This document shows positions 28,771 to 37,432 of a DNA stretch of 64,000 nucleotides, piece by piece (the stretch's first letter is position 1; every line of letters starts with the position of its first letter). The position numbers were made by a program, and so were the translations under genes. Origin of the DNA: Streptomyces sp. MMG1533 (GTDB taxonomy: Bacteria > Actinomycetota > Actinomycetes > Streptomycetales > Streptomycetaceae); NCBI RefSeq assembly GCF_001279775.1, contig NZ_LGDG01000210.1, positions 36,582 through 100,581 of the forward strand. Reading direction: 5' to 3'. Below the pieces are notes generated by a model that was given only the letters and a program-made list of their open reading frames with translations, was not told the origin of the DNA and did no database searches.

Positions 28771-29655
28771 ATGAAGGTCACCAGGGCAGTACTGCCTTTT
28801 CTCCCGCTCTGCCAGCGTCTTCTCCCGGACAAGCTCCCGGGCAGACTGGCGGACCTTTCCCTGGCACTCCTGAAGGCGACTGCCCTGGAGATCGCGATCC
28901 TCGCGGGCCACCTGCTGCTCTATCCCTCCGGCATCATCCAGGAGCGCCGGTCCCCCATGCCCCCGCTCCCGTCACCGGACGACGCCGGCACGCCTCAGCT
29001 GCCCACGGAGGCCAAGCCCCCGGTCGTCCTGCTGCACGGCTTCATCGACAACCGCTCGGTCTTCGTGATGTTGCGCCGCAGCCTCGCCCAGCACGGCCGG
29101 CAACAGATCGAGTCGCTCAACTACTCGCCGCTGACCTGCGACATCCGCACCGCGGCGGAGCTGCTGGCCCGGCACATAGAGGAGATCTGCGAGCGCACCG
29201 GCAAACAGCAGGTCGACATCGTCGGGCACAGTCTCGGCGGGCTGATCGCGCGGTACTACGTCCAGCGGCTCGGCGGCGACCTCCGCGTCCGGACCCTGGT
29301 CACACTCGGCACCCCGCACTCCGGCACGCGGGTGGTGCCGCTGGCGAACGCGCACCCGATAGTGCGCCAGATGCGCCCCGGCTCGCAGCTGCTCGAGGAG
29401 CTGACGCGGCCCGCCCCCGGCTGCCGTACGCACTTCGTCAGCTTCTGGAGCGACCTCGACCACCTGATGGACCCGCTGGAGACCGCCTGCATCGACCACC
29501 CCGACCTGTCCGTGCAGAACGTCCGGGTGAGCGGCATCGGGCATCTCGCCCTGCCCGTGCACCCCGCCGTCGCGACCGGAATACGGCAGGTACTCGACAC
29601 GGCACGGACAGCAACCGAGACGGACGCGCACGTCGGCGGCCTGACCGTGGCGTGA
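28771..29655 (+). CDS. Alpha/beta-hydrolase, lipase-like (triacylglycerol lipase type)
   Basis: The 294-residue protein has an N-terminal hydrophobic segment (ALLKATALEIAILAGHLLLY), then the oxyanion-hole motif PPVVLLHGFIDN near residue 85 and the nucleophile elbow DIVGHSLGGLIARYYVQRLG near 149-165. GTPHSGT and a C-terminal SGIGHLALP supply the other lipase features and the likely catalytic His. It resembles Streptomyces lipases and esterases of the alpha/beta-hydrolase fold. AGGAGG precedes the ATG. The N-terminal helix suggests membrane attachment or export. Confidence 0.87.
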   Translation: MKVTRAVLPFLPLCQRLLPDKLPGRLADLSLALLKATALEIAILAGHLLLYPSGIIQERRSPMPPLPSPDDAGTPQLPTEAKPPVVLLHGFIDNRSVFVMLRRSLAQHGRQQIESLNYSPLTCDIRTAAELLARHIEEICERTGKQQVDIVGHSLGGLIARYYVQRLGGDLRVRTLVTLGTPHSGTRVVPLANAHPIVRQMRPGSQLLEELTRPAPGCRTHFVSFWSDLDHLMDPLETACIDHPDLSVQNVRVSGIGHLALPVHPAVATGIRQVLDTARTATETDAHVGGLTVA

Positions 29656-29832
29656 CGCCGGCCGGACGACAGCCCGCGAACAGCCCCCCGACAAGCCGCG
29701 GACAAGCCGCGGACAGCCGAATCAGCCCGACCGACATCGAACACTCTTCGAACACAGGGCCAAACTCGCGCCCACAGTCCCCCGAAACACGGCCGAATGC
29801 CCGTTTCCTTCGGGCGCGAAACCTGACGAAGA

Positions 29833-29862
29833 TTGTCGTGCCCGCGTACCGCCGGGTACAGT
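29833..29862 (+). promoter_or_regulatory. Candidate promoter of the M23 peptidase gene
   Basis: TTGTCG and TACAGT are separated by 18 bp, upstream of the GTG start of the M23 gene. This is a good housekeeping-type match in a gap otherwise holding only short CGAACAC repeats. Confidence 0.5.
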
Positions 29863-29910
29863 CACCGCACTGCTCTGGCAGCCCCTGTTGTCGAGGCGAA
29901 AGAGAAGTTG

Positions 29911-31431
29911 GTGAACGACCGTCACCCGTCGGGGACCATGACCACCCCGGCTCCGGCTTCCGAGGCCGCCTCGTCGCACTACGCGTCGTACGGCACCCAG
30001 GAAGGCCAGTACGGCGACTTCACCACGTACGGCAACTACGACGCCACCGGTTTCGACACGACGTCCGGCACCGGTTTCCAGACCGGCACCCACGCCACCG
30101 CGTCCTTCGAGGCCGACCCCCTCTTCGGCAGCATGCCCGGCGAGGCCACGGGCTCGTACGACTCCTCGACCTGGTCGACGGGCAGTCACCAGACCGTGAA
30201 CTACGACGCGTACGCGGCCCAGCACCACGCCGCCTACGACACCGGTGCGTACGACACCACCGCCTGGAACACCGGCCACCAGCAGCTCTCCTCGATCCCG
30301 CCGCAGCCCACGAGCCCCGACGCCAGTGGCCAGTGGGACGCGAGCGCCTGGCTCCAGCCCGACCAGTCCGGTGGCCCGGCCGACCAGACCCAGCACTGGG
30401 AATGGGGCACGCAGGCCTTCGACACGGGCGCGTACGACGCCACGCAGTGGAACTCCGACGGCGCCGCCGCCGCGACCGGCCACGAAGAGTACGAGCAGCA
30501 CGCGACGGCCACCTTCGAGCAGGTCGCGTACGACGAAGCCGCCTCGCACGACGGGGATTCGACCGCCACCGGCGTCCTGCCCGTCGAAGCCGACGCGCTT
30601 CTCCTCGACGAGCAGGAAGAAGTCACCCCGGCCGCCGCAGCCACACCGGCCGCGTCGCCCGCCCCGTCCTCGCGCGCCGCCGCCCGCGGCGCCTCCCGCT
30701 CCCGCCGTCGTACGCCGCCCAAGCGCTCCGCGCTGCTGACGGTGGCCGTGCCCTCGGCCTGCGTGATGGGCGTCGCGGGAATCGCGGCCGCGTCCGTCAG
30801 CGCCCTGGCCGACGACAGCAGCGACACGTCGACGACCGCGGCGGACGTCACCGCCGTCAAGCCGTCCGCCGCGAACAACAAGCTGGACTCCCAGCTGAAG
30901 AACCTCTCCGCCGGCGCCGACGACTTCGCCGACCGGGCCAGCCGTACGCAGGAACGTATCGACCTCAAGGCCCAGCAGCTCGCGGAGAAGAAGAAGGCGG
31001 CCGCCGAGGCGGCGCGCAAGGAGCGGCTGCGGCCCAAGTACGCGCTGCCGGTCGCGCAGCACGGGCTCAGCGCCTACTACGGCCAGTCCGGCATCAACTG
31101 GATGTCCGTGCACACCGGCATCGACTTCCCGGTCTCCTACGGCACCACGGTGATGGCCGCGACCGACGGCACCGTGCGGACGCAGTGGAACAGCGCGTAC
31201 GGCAACATGATGATCGTGACCGCGAAGGACGGCACGGAGACGTGGTACTGCCACCTCTCCAGCTACCGCGTCGCCTCCGGTACGACCGTCAAGGCCGGCG
31301 ACCCGATCGCGTACTCCGGAAACTCCGGCAACTCGACCGGCCCGCACCTGCACTTCGAGGTCCGGCCGTCCGGCGGCTCGGCCATCGACCCCCTGCCGTG
31401 GCTGCGCAGCCACGGGATCGACCCGACGTAG
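29911..31431 (+). CDS. M23-family peptidase (LytM-type) with Tyr/Gly-rich cytoplasmic N-terminus
   Basis: The 506-residue protein has a low-complexity N-terminus (about 20-190) rich in Tyr, Gly, Thr and Asp, with phrases such as YGTQEGQYGDFTTYG and YDTGAYDTTAW. One membrane helix (about 275-298) follows, then a coiled-coil (about 330-375) and a C-terminal M23 domain. The zinc-binding pattern is intact: HTGIDFP, then HLSS and HLHFEV. M23 enzymes cleave peptidoglycan peptides, or act as activators when ligands are lost; here all are present. The GTG at 29911 is favoured; a TTG lies one codon upstream. Confidence 0.87.
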   Translation: MNDRHPSGTMTTPAPASEAASSHYASYGTQEGQYGDFTTYGNYDATGFDTTSGTGFQTGTHATASFEADPLFGSMPGEATGSYDSSTWSTGSHQTVNYDAYAAQHHAAYDTGAYDTTAWNTGHQQLSSIPPQPTSPDASGQWDASAWLQPDQSGGPADQTQHWEWGTQAFDTGAYDATQWNSDGAAAATGHEEYEQHATATFEQVAYDEAASHDGDSTATGVLPVEADALLLDEQEEVTPAAAATPAASPAPSSRAAARGASRSRRRTPPKRSALLTVAVPSACVMGVAGIAAASVSALADDSSDTSTTAADVTAVKPSAANNKLDSQLKNLSAGADDFADRASRTQERIDLKAQQLAEKKKAAAEAARKERLRPKYALPVAQHGLSAYYGQSGINWMSVHTGIDFPVSYGTTVMAATDGTVRTQWNSAYGNMMIVTAKDGTETWYCHLSSYRVASGTTVKAGDPIAYSGNSGNSTGPHLHFEVRPSGGSAIDPLPWLRSHGIDPT

Positions 31432-31434
31432 GAC

Positions 31435-31454
31435 CCGGGGGCCGCAGCCCCCGG
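31435..31454. terminator. Bidirectional terminator between the M23 peptidase and pcrA
   Basis: An 8-bp perfect G/C stem (CCGGGGGC with GCCCCCGG) and a CGCA loop sit in the 33-bp gap between two convergent genes. Confidence 0.7.
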
Positions 31455-31464
31455 ACCCCACCTC

Positions 31465-33951
31465 CTACAGCTTCTCCACCGGCGCGTACCGCAGCAGCAG
31501 CCGCTTCGGCTTGGTGTCCCCGAAGTCGATCGTCGCCTCGGCGTTGCCGCCCGTGCCCGTCACGCCCACGACCGTGCCGAGGCCGAACTGGTCGTGCGTC
31601 ACCCGGTCCCCGACCGCCAGCGAGACGACCGGCTTCTCCGAGGTCCGGCGGGTGGCGAAGCCGGACGCGCCCGAGGCCGACGAGCGGGAGCGGGACGACG
31701 ACAGCGAGGCCGCCACGCCGGACGCCGGACCCGAGGGCATCGGCAAGGTGGCGCCGGTGCGCTTCCAGTCGACGTGCTGTGCAGGGATCTCCTCCAGGAA
31801 CCGCGACGGCGGGTTGTACGACGGCTGCCCCCACGCGCTGCGCATCGACGACCGCGTCAGATACAGCCGCTCCCGCGCGCGCGTGATGCCCACGTACGCC
31901 AGGCGCCGCTCCTCCTCCAGCTCCTTGGTCTGGCCGAGGGCGCGCATGTGCGGGAAGACGCCGTCCTCCATGCCGGTCAGGAAGACGACCGGGAACTCGA
32001 GGCCCTTGGCGGTGTGCAGGGTCATCAGGGTGATGACCCCGGAGCCGTCCTCGTCCTCGTCGGGGATCTGGTCGGAGTCGGCAACGAGGGCCACCCGCTC
32101 CAGGAAGTCGGAGAGCCCGCCGGACGCCTCCCCCTCCGCCGACTCCTGTTCGAACTCCAGGGCCACGGCGGCGAGTTCCTGGAGGTTCTCGATCCGGGTC
32201 TCGTCCTGCGGGTCGGTGGAGGCCTGCAACTCGGCGAGGTAGCCGGTGCGTTCGAGCACCGCCTCCAGGACGGTCGCCGGGCCCGCGCCGGACTCGACGA
32301 CCGTACGGAGGTCCTCCATCAGCGTGTTGAACCGCTTCACGGCGTTCGTGGAGCGCGCGGCCATGCCGTACGCCTCGTCGACGCGCTTGAGCGCCTGCGG
32401 GAAGCTGATCTTCTCCCGCTGGGACAGGGCGTCGATCATCGCCTCGGCACGGTCGCCGATGCCCCGCTTGGGGACGTTCAGAATCCGGCGCAGCGGTACC
32501 GAGTCCTCAGGGTTGGCCAGCACCCGCAGGTAGGCCAGGACGTCCCGGACCTCCTTGCGCTCGTAGAAGCGGACGCCGCCGACGACCTTGTAGGGCAGGC
32601 CGACGCGGATGAAGATCTCTTCGAAGACACGGGACTGGGCGTTGGTCCGGTAGAAGACGGCGACGTCTCCGGCCTTCGCGTCGCCCGCGTCCGTCAGTCG
32701 GTCTATCTCTTCGGCGACGAACTGCGCCTCGTCGTGCTCGGTGTCGGCGACGTAGCCGGTGATGCGCGCGCCCGCGCCCGCGTTGGTCCACAGGTTCTTG
32801 GGGCGGCGGGACTCGTTGCGCTCGATGACGGCGTTGGCGGCGGTGAGGATCGTCTGGGTGGAGCGGTAGTTCTGCTCCAGGAGGATCGTCGTCGCGTCCG
32901 GGTAGTCCTCCTCGAACTGGAGGATGTTGCGGATGGTCGCGCCGCGGAAGGCGTAGATCGACTGGTCGGCGTCGCCCACGACACACAGCTCGGCGGGCGG
33001 CAGGTCGTACTCGTCGGGCGGTACGTCCACCGGGTGCTCGGAGGTGCCGACGAGCTCCCTGACCAGGGCGTACTGGGCGTGGTTGGTGTCCTGGTACTCG
33101 TCGACGAGGACGTGCCGGAAGCGGCGGCGGTAGTGCTCGGCCACGTCCGGGAACGCGCGGAGCAGATTGACCGTCGTCATGATCAGGTCGTCGAAGTCGA
33201 GGGCGTTCGCCTCGCGCAGCCGCGACTGGTACATGGCGTAGGCCTGGGCGAGGGTCTTCTCGAAGCCGTCGGTGGCCTGGGCGGCGAAGTCCTCCTCGTC
33301 GACCAGCTCGTTCTTGAGGTTGCTGATCTTGGCGCTGAAGGACTTCGGCGGGAAGCGCTTGGGGTCGAGGTCCAGGTCGCGGCAGACCAGGGCCATCAGA
33401 CGCTTGCTGTCGGCGGCGTCGTAGATCGAGAACGACGAGGTGAAGCCGAGCTTCTTCGACTCCCGCCGCAGGATGCGCACGCACGCGCTGTGGAACGTCA
33501 TCACCCACATCGCGTTCGCGCGCGGGCCGACGAGCTGCTCGACGCGCTCCTTCATCTCGCCCGCGGCCTTGTTGGTGAAGGTGATCGCGAGGATCTGGCC
33601 CGGGTGCACGTTCCGCTCGCCCAACAGGTGGGCGATGCGGTGGGTGAGCACGCGGGTCTTGCCGGAGCCGGCGCCGGCCACGATGAGCAGCGGGGTGCCG
33701 TGGTGCACGACCGCGGCGCGCTGGTTCTCGTTCAGCCCGTCCAGGAGCGCGGCGGGGTCCACCACCGGGCGCGGGGCGCCGTCGCGGTAGTACGCGTCCC
33801 GGTCCGGCGGCACGTCGAACTTCCCGCCGAACAGATCGTCCGGAACCGGCTCCGGTACGTGGTCGTCGTCGGGCGGCGGCGGGGGCTCCTCCTCGTGGCC
33901 CCGGGGGGCTTGGAGGTTCGCCAGGAAGCTGTCGTCAAAGAGGCTGCTCAT
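31465..33951 (-). CDS. pcrA: UvrD/PcrA-type superfamily 1 DNA helicase
   Basis: The 828-residue protein has all SF1A helicase motifs. These include the Q-motif LLDGLNENQRAAVVH, Walker A VAGAGSGKTRVLTHRI near residue 90, ITFTNKAAGEM, LVDEYQDTNHAQY, GDADQSIYAFRGA, LEQNYRS, and LMTLHTAKGLEFPVVF with VGITRARERLYL. The C-terminus ends in a Tudor-like VGDRVTHDQFGLGTVVGV domain known to contact RNA polymerase in PcrA. It unwinds DNA in nucleotide excision repair and replication. The ATG at 33951 lies only about 10 bp from a candidate damage-type -10 box. Confidence 0.96.
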   Translation of the reverse strand: MSSLFDDSFLANLQAPRGHEEEPPPPPDDDHVPEPVPDDLFGGKFDVPPDRDAYYRDGAPRPVVDPAALLDGLNENQRAAVVHHGTPLLIVAGAGSGKTRVLTHRIAHLLGERNVHPGQILAITFTNKAAGEMKERVEQLVGPRANAMWVMTFHSACVRILRRESKKLGFTSSFSIYDAADSKRLMALVCRDLDLDPKRFPPKSFSAKISNLKNELVDEEDFAAQATDGFEKTLAQAYAMYQSRLREANALDFDDLIMTTVNLLRAFPDVAEHYRRRFRHVLVDEYQDTNHAQYALVRELVGTSEHPVDVPPDEYDLPPAELCVVGDADQSIYAFRGATIRNILQFEEDYPDATTILLEQNYRSTQTILTAANAVIERNESRRPKNLWTNAGAGARITGYVADTEHDEAQFVAEEIDRLTDAGDAKAGDVAVFYRTNAQSRVFEEIFIRVGLPYKVVGGVRFYERKEVRDVLAYLRVLANPEDSVPLRRILNVPKRGIGDRAEAMIDALSQREKISFPQALKRVDEAYGMAARSTNAVKRFNTLMEDLRTVVESGAGPATVLEAVLERTGYLAELQASTDPQDETRIENLQELAAVALEFEQESAEGEASGGLSDFLERVALVADSDQIPDEDEDGSGVITLMTLHTAKGLEFPVVFLTGMEDGVFPHMRALGQTKELEEERRLAYVGITRARERLYLTRSSMRSAWGQPSYNPPSRFLEEIPAQHVDWKRTGATLPMPSGPASGVAASLSSSRSRSSASGASGFATRRTSEKPVVSLAVGDRVTHDQFGLGTVVGVTGTGGNAEATIDFGDTKPKRLLLRYAPVEKL

Positions 33952-33960
33952 CGCTCTCCG

Positions 33961-33983
33961 AGTCTAGGGCGCCCCACTGACAG
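33961..33983 (-). promoter_or_regulatory. Candidate DNA-damage-type promoter of pcrA
   Basis: On the minus strand CTGTCAGTG, an 8-nt spacer and TAGACT fit the RecA-NDp motif TTGTCRGTG-N8-TAnnnT with one mismatch at the first base. Transcription would begin about 3 nt before the pcrA ATG. Confidence 0.55.
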
Positions 33984-34018
33984 CCCGCCGCCGCCCTGAG
34001 AACATCACCGGAATCGGG

Positions 34019-34048
34019 AGAAGGTCCGGAGAAGGTCCGGAGAAGGTC
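34019..34048. repeat. Short tandem repeat AGAAGGTCCGG
   Basis: Two full and one partial 11-bp copies lie just beyond the 3' end of the ScyD/ScyE-type pseudogene. Confidence 0.8.
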
Positions 34049-34069
34049 TCAAGCCGATCCCGAGCCGGC

Positions 34070-35070
34070 TCAGAAGGCGAGGATCTTCCAGAGCCGGCCG
34101 CCCGGTGTCTTCCTGCCCCCCTAGCCGCGTCCCGTCACGGTCGGCGATCGACCAGGCCGAGACATGGACCTTGCCGTCGTACGGGTCGACGGCCACGCCC
34201 GCCGGGAACGGCACCTTCACGCTCGTACGTGTGCCGTGCGAGACCTTCGTCACCTGGCCGGCGAAGAGCCGGCTGACGTACAGGTCGCCCTTGTCGTTGA
34301 AGCTTGTCGTAGAAGGCGGGCCGCCGATGGAGCCGAAGCCGGACTTCCAGCCGAGGATCCTGCCGGTCCGGGGGCCGACCTTCCAGACGCGCGCGGTGGG
34401 CTTGGCGGCCTCGTTGCCGTCGTGGTTCGGAAAGACCGTGAGGGGGCGCGCCCTGCCGCCGGGCGAGACCACGACCAGGTCGTTTCCGGCCGCGTCCGCA
34501 ACGACCTTGCGTCCGTCGGGGAGGGCGAGGACGGCGTACGTGTTGGACTCCAGGGACGCCTCGGACGCCTTGTGCGGGTTGTGCCTGAACCCGACGGCGG
34601 AGATGTCCGCGGCGATCTTCGCCTTGCCGTGCTTGAGGTCCAGCACCTTGCCGAGCGTGTTCCAGTGCGGGGCCGTCGGAACTCCGGACTCCGGACTCCG
34701 GACTCCGACCTCCGGCCTCCGGCCTCCGGCGGGGCGTACGTCTCGACGCCCCAGACCTTGCCGTGCAGGGCGGAGACTCCGTCGAGGCCGGTCGCGTAGC
34801 CGCCGTCGGGGGCGGCGCCCGAGGGCAGCCCCTTCACCACCCTGTGGTGCTTCCCCGCCAGCCGGCGCGGCTTGTCGAGGCCGGTCGCGGTCACCCGGAC
34901 GACCGGTTTGCCGCCCGGGTGACCGCCCTGTTCCGCACTGGCGGGCGCGGTGCCCGCGGTGACGGCGAGCGCGACTGGCCGGAAGTCAGAGCCCCGAAGC
35001 GGGCGGACGTCGCCACTCCGGTGAAAATACGCACAAGTCGTCGCAGATCACTCCGCATTTGCCGCGCCAT
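34070..35070 (-). pseudogene. Frameshifted ScyD/ScyE-family (NHL/propeller) secreted protein
   Basis: Pieces of one coding sequence appear in different minus-strand frames. An ATG at 35070 opens a signal-like start (MARQMRSDLRRLVRIFTGVA). The frame must shift to read PVALAVTAGTAPASAEQGG and then VTATGLDKPRRLAGKHHRVV to TYAPP. After a 7-bp tandem repeat tract it must shift again to LDLKHGKAKIAADISAVGF through GVAVDPYDGKVHVSAWSIADRDG. A last shift near a run of six Gs restores the usual ending TPGGRLWKILAF and stop. These segments match ScyD/ScyE-type extracellular propeller proteins of Streptomyces. At least three frameshifts make an intact product unlikely unless there are sequencing errors. 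Confidence 0.75.
34682..34730. repeat. CTCCGGA/CTCCGGC 7-bp tandem repeat inside the pseudogene
   Basis: About seven copies of a 7-bp unit lie exactly where the reading frame of the ScyD/ScyE-type gene shifts. Expansion by slippage may have caused the break. Confidence 0.8.
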
Positions 35071-35124
35071 GCGATGTCCTGACCCAAGGTCACGAAAATG
35101 TATCGGGCATATCGCACATCAACC

Positions 35125-35154
35125 TTCACAGGGACCACACCCGTTGGCTACGGT
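35125..35154 (+). promoter_or_regulatory. Candidate promoter for the riboswitch-controlled NlpC/P60 gene
   Basis: TTCACA and TACGGT are spaced 18 bp apart, immediately upstream of the c-di-AMP riboswitch. Confidence 0.4.
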
Positions 35155-35160
35155 GCCGGA

Positions 35161-35352
35161 CAGGCCGTACGACACCCACCGGCGAACGTCGCCGGGCCGC
35201 ACGGCCTCCGCCGAGTCCGACGCGCCGCCGTGCGCCCGGAGCCGGGGACCCACCGACCTTGGGGTGAATCGACCCGACTCCCTTCCAGGGAGCGGCCGTA
35301 GGGCAAACCTTCCTAACCACCCGCCCGAACCCGACAGCTAACTCGGTAGGCG
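35161..35352 (+). ncRNA. c-di-AMP riboswitch (ydaO-yuaA type)
   Basis: The leader contains the conserved ydaO blocks: GCCGGGGACCCACCGACCTT followed by GGGGTGAATC, then GTAGGGCAAACCTTCC, and the 3' signature CCCGAACCCGACAGCTAACT with GGTAGGCG. In actinobacteria this riboswitch sits upstream of NlpC/P60 and other cell-wall hydrolase genes and turns them down when c-di-AMP is high. Here it ends 24 bp before the TTG start of an NlpC/P60 gene. The 5' boundary is approximate. Confidence 0.85.
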
Positions 35353-35375
35353 GAACGTGGAAGGAGTCGCCTCCC

Positions 35376-36539
35376 TTGGCGTCGCACCGCAAGTCGCGTC
35401 CTTCGGGTACGCGCGTAGCAGGCCTACGGACCCCCGCCCTTGCCACGGCGGCCCTCACCTCCGTGGCCCTGCTGTCCCAGACGGCCAACGCCGCCCCGTC
35501 GGCCGACGACAAACCGAGCCTCGAAGAGGTCGAGAAGAAGGTCGACGACCTGTACCGGCAGGCGGAGTCGGCGACCGACAAGTACAACGCCGCCCAGGAG
35601 AAGACCGCGAAGCAGCGCACGCGCGTCGACACCCTCCTCGACGACGTGGCCAAGCGCACGCAGAAGCTCAACGAGGCGCGCGAGGAGCTGGGCACCTTCG
35701 CCGCGGCCCAGTACCGGACCGGCGCGTCCGCCCCCGACACGGCGACCTTCCTGCTCGCGGACTCCCCGCAGGACTACTTCGACCAGACCCAGCTGATGGG
35801 TCGGATGACCAATCGTCAGAAGGGCGCGGTCGACGACTACGTCGCCGAGCAGTCCGCGACGATGAAGAAGCGCCAGGAGGCCACCCAGAGCCTGGAGACG
35901 CTCACCGAGTCGCAGGGCGACCTGAAGACCGCCAAGGCCACCGTTCAGAAGAAGCTCGCCGACGCCCGCGCGCTGCTGTCGCAGCTGACCGCCGAGGAGA
36001 AGGCCCGGCTCGCGGCGATCGAGAAGAAGAAGCAGGAGGAGGCCGCGGCCAAGGCGGCGGAGCTGGCGCGGCAGCAGGCGGCCGAGCAGAAGGCCCAGGA
36101 GGAGGCGGCGGCGGCTCAGCAGGAGGCGAGCAGCGGCACGTCGAGCTCTTCCTCCTCCACCGCCACGGACTCCTCGTACGCCACCAAGGCCGAGAAGGCG
36201 CTCGCCTTCGCCCGCGCCCAGATCGGCAAGCCGTACGTCTGGGGCGCCACCGGCCCCGAGTCCTACGACTGCTCCGGCCTCACCCAGGCCGCCTGGAAGG
36301 CCGCCGGCGTCGACATCCCACGCGTCACCTACGACCAGGTCAACGCCGGCACCACGGTCTCCCTCTCCGCCGCCCAGCCCGGCGACCTGGTCTTCTTCTA
36401 CGACGACATCAGCCATGTCGGCATCTACATCGGCAACGGCATGATGATCCACGCCCCGAAGCCGGGCGCCTACGTCCGCGAGGAGTCCATCTTCTACGAC
36501 GGCGAGTCGTCGATCTACAGCGTGGTGCGGCCGGCCTGA
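35376..36539 (+). CDS. Secreted NlpC/P60 peptidoglycan endopeptidase, coiled-coil type (riboswitch-controlled)
   Basis: The 387-residue protein has a signal peptide ending TANAAPS, a long coiled-coil (about 45-250) and a C-terminal NlpC/P60 domain. The catalytic Cys lies in SYDCSGLTQAAWKAAG near residue 296, and the His in ISHVGIYIGNG near 346. Such enzymes cut D-Glu-to-diamino-acid bonds in peptidoglycan stems, and the coiled-coil is typical of RipA-like autoinhibited hydrolases. Translation starts at TTG, 9 nt after AAGGAG; no ATG or GTG fits better. It is preceded by a c-di-AMP riboswitch, and a paralogue lies 0.9 kb downstream. Confidence 0.94.
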   Translation: MASHRKSRPSGTRVAGLRTPALATAALTSVALLSQTANAAPSADDKPSLEEVEKKVDDLYRQAESATDKYNAAQEKTAKQRTRVDTLLDDVAKRTQKLNEAREELGTFAAAQYRTGASAPDTATFLLADSPQDYFDQTQLMGRMTNRQKGAVDDYVAEQSATMKKRQEATQSLETLTESQGDLKTAKATVQKKLADARALLSQLTAEEKARLAAIEKKKQEEAAAKAAELARQQAAEQKAQEEAAAAQQEASSGTSSSSSSTATDSSYATKAEKALAFARAQIGKPYVWGATGPESYDCSGLTQAAWKAAGVDIPRVTYDQVNAGTTVSLSAAQPGDLVFFYDDISHVGIYIGNGMMIHAPKPGAYVREESIFYDGESSIYSVVRPA

Positions 36540-36590
36540 CGCCCCGCCCGGAGGCGCTGCCGGCGGCCTACGTCGCCGGCAGGGCCGAGG

Positions 36591-36944
36591 TCACGTCCAC
36601 AGCACCGCGATGAAGATGTTCGCCGTGGTCAGCAGACCCACCAGACCGAACACCCCCTTCTCCACCTTCTCGTCGTCCCGCTTCACGTAGACGAGCCCGA
36701 GGATCACGATCAGCAGGGCCAGCTTCACGCCGATCTTGATGTTGTTGACGGACTGGTCGTCGGCCTGGTTGAGGCCGACCAGGATCACACCGGTGACCAG
36801 CATCGTCAGGGCGCCGTGCAGCATCGCCGGGACGAAGCGGGCGGTGCCCTGGCCCATCGCCTTCAGCTGGGTGAAGAAGCCGCCGAGCAGCGCGGCGATG
36901 CCGATGATGTGCAGGCCGACGAAGAGATGGATGAGTACGTCCAT
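36591..36944 (-). CDS. Small four-helix integral membrane protein
   Basis: The 117-residue protein is almost entirely hydrophobic, with about four helices: IHLFVGLHIIGIAALLGGFF, FVPAMLHGALTMLVTGVILV, IGVKLALLIVILGLVYV and GLVGLLTTANIFIAVLWT. A conserved-looking HIIG near the start resembles haem-type or DUF2269-like small membrane proteins, but I cannot assign a function. It lies between the two NlpC/P60 genes on the opposite strand. No clear ribosome binding site precedes the ATG, which is followed by a good hydrophobic N-terminus. Confidence 0.75.
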   Translation of the reverse strand: MDVLIHLFVGLHIIGIAALLGGFFTQLKAMGQGTARFVPAMLHGALTMLVTGVILVGLNQADDQSVNNIKIGVKLALLIVILGLVYVKRDDEKVEKGVFGLVGLLTTANIFIAVLWT

Positions 36945-37050
36945 GAGGCCGGAGCCTAATCAGGGGCTCGGGCACCACCCGACACCGCCCCGCCTCAAGG
37001 GCCCCCTCCTCCCCCTGCCTCGCCTCGCCGCCTCCCCGGTCGACCTGATC

Positions 37051-37064
37051 TCGCATATATGCGA
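37051..37064. promoter_or_regulatory. Perfect 14-bp AT-centred palindrome TCGCATATATGCGA
   Basis: The palindrome stands out in a G+C-rich gap of 488 bp, 107 bp upstream of the small membrane protein and 369 bp upstream of the second NlpC/P60 gene. It could be an operator. The rest of the gap has two ACGGTCAC direct repeats (about 37154-37169) and no coding signal or riboswitch. Confidence 0.4.
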
Positions 37065-37432
37065 CCCGTAGCACCCCATCGCCCTCATGGGTCCGGATTC
37101 GGCACATCGGTCATCGCTCTGCGTGAAGCCGACGACACCGACGGCGGATCACGGTCACATACGGTCACCCATCGATCAGCTGGGAGAACTTCCGCACATC
37201 GCGTTACCCCGCCGTCACCGTCAGGTTTAGCGTCCTCCACCAGGTGACCGGCTCCCCACCGCCGCCCGGCCAGGGGCGGCAGTCGGCCACCACCGCCGAG
37301 AAGGTCCGGCGGCGTCCCGCTCCCCCTGTGCGGGCCGCCGCCGGACGCGTGACCGCCCCAGGGCGGCCGTACGTCCGCTCCGCTTGGCGTTCGTACGGAC
37401 AAGGCGGTCGTACGAAAGGACGTGCAGTCCAC

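Noticed and set aside
28749..31886. Long plus-strand frame spanning the lipase, M23 peptidase and the end of pcrA
   Set aside because: It crosses three well-defined genes in a different frame and has no recognisable domain.
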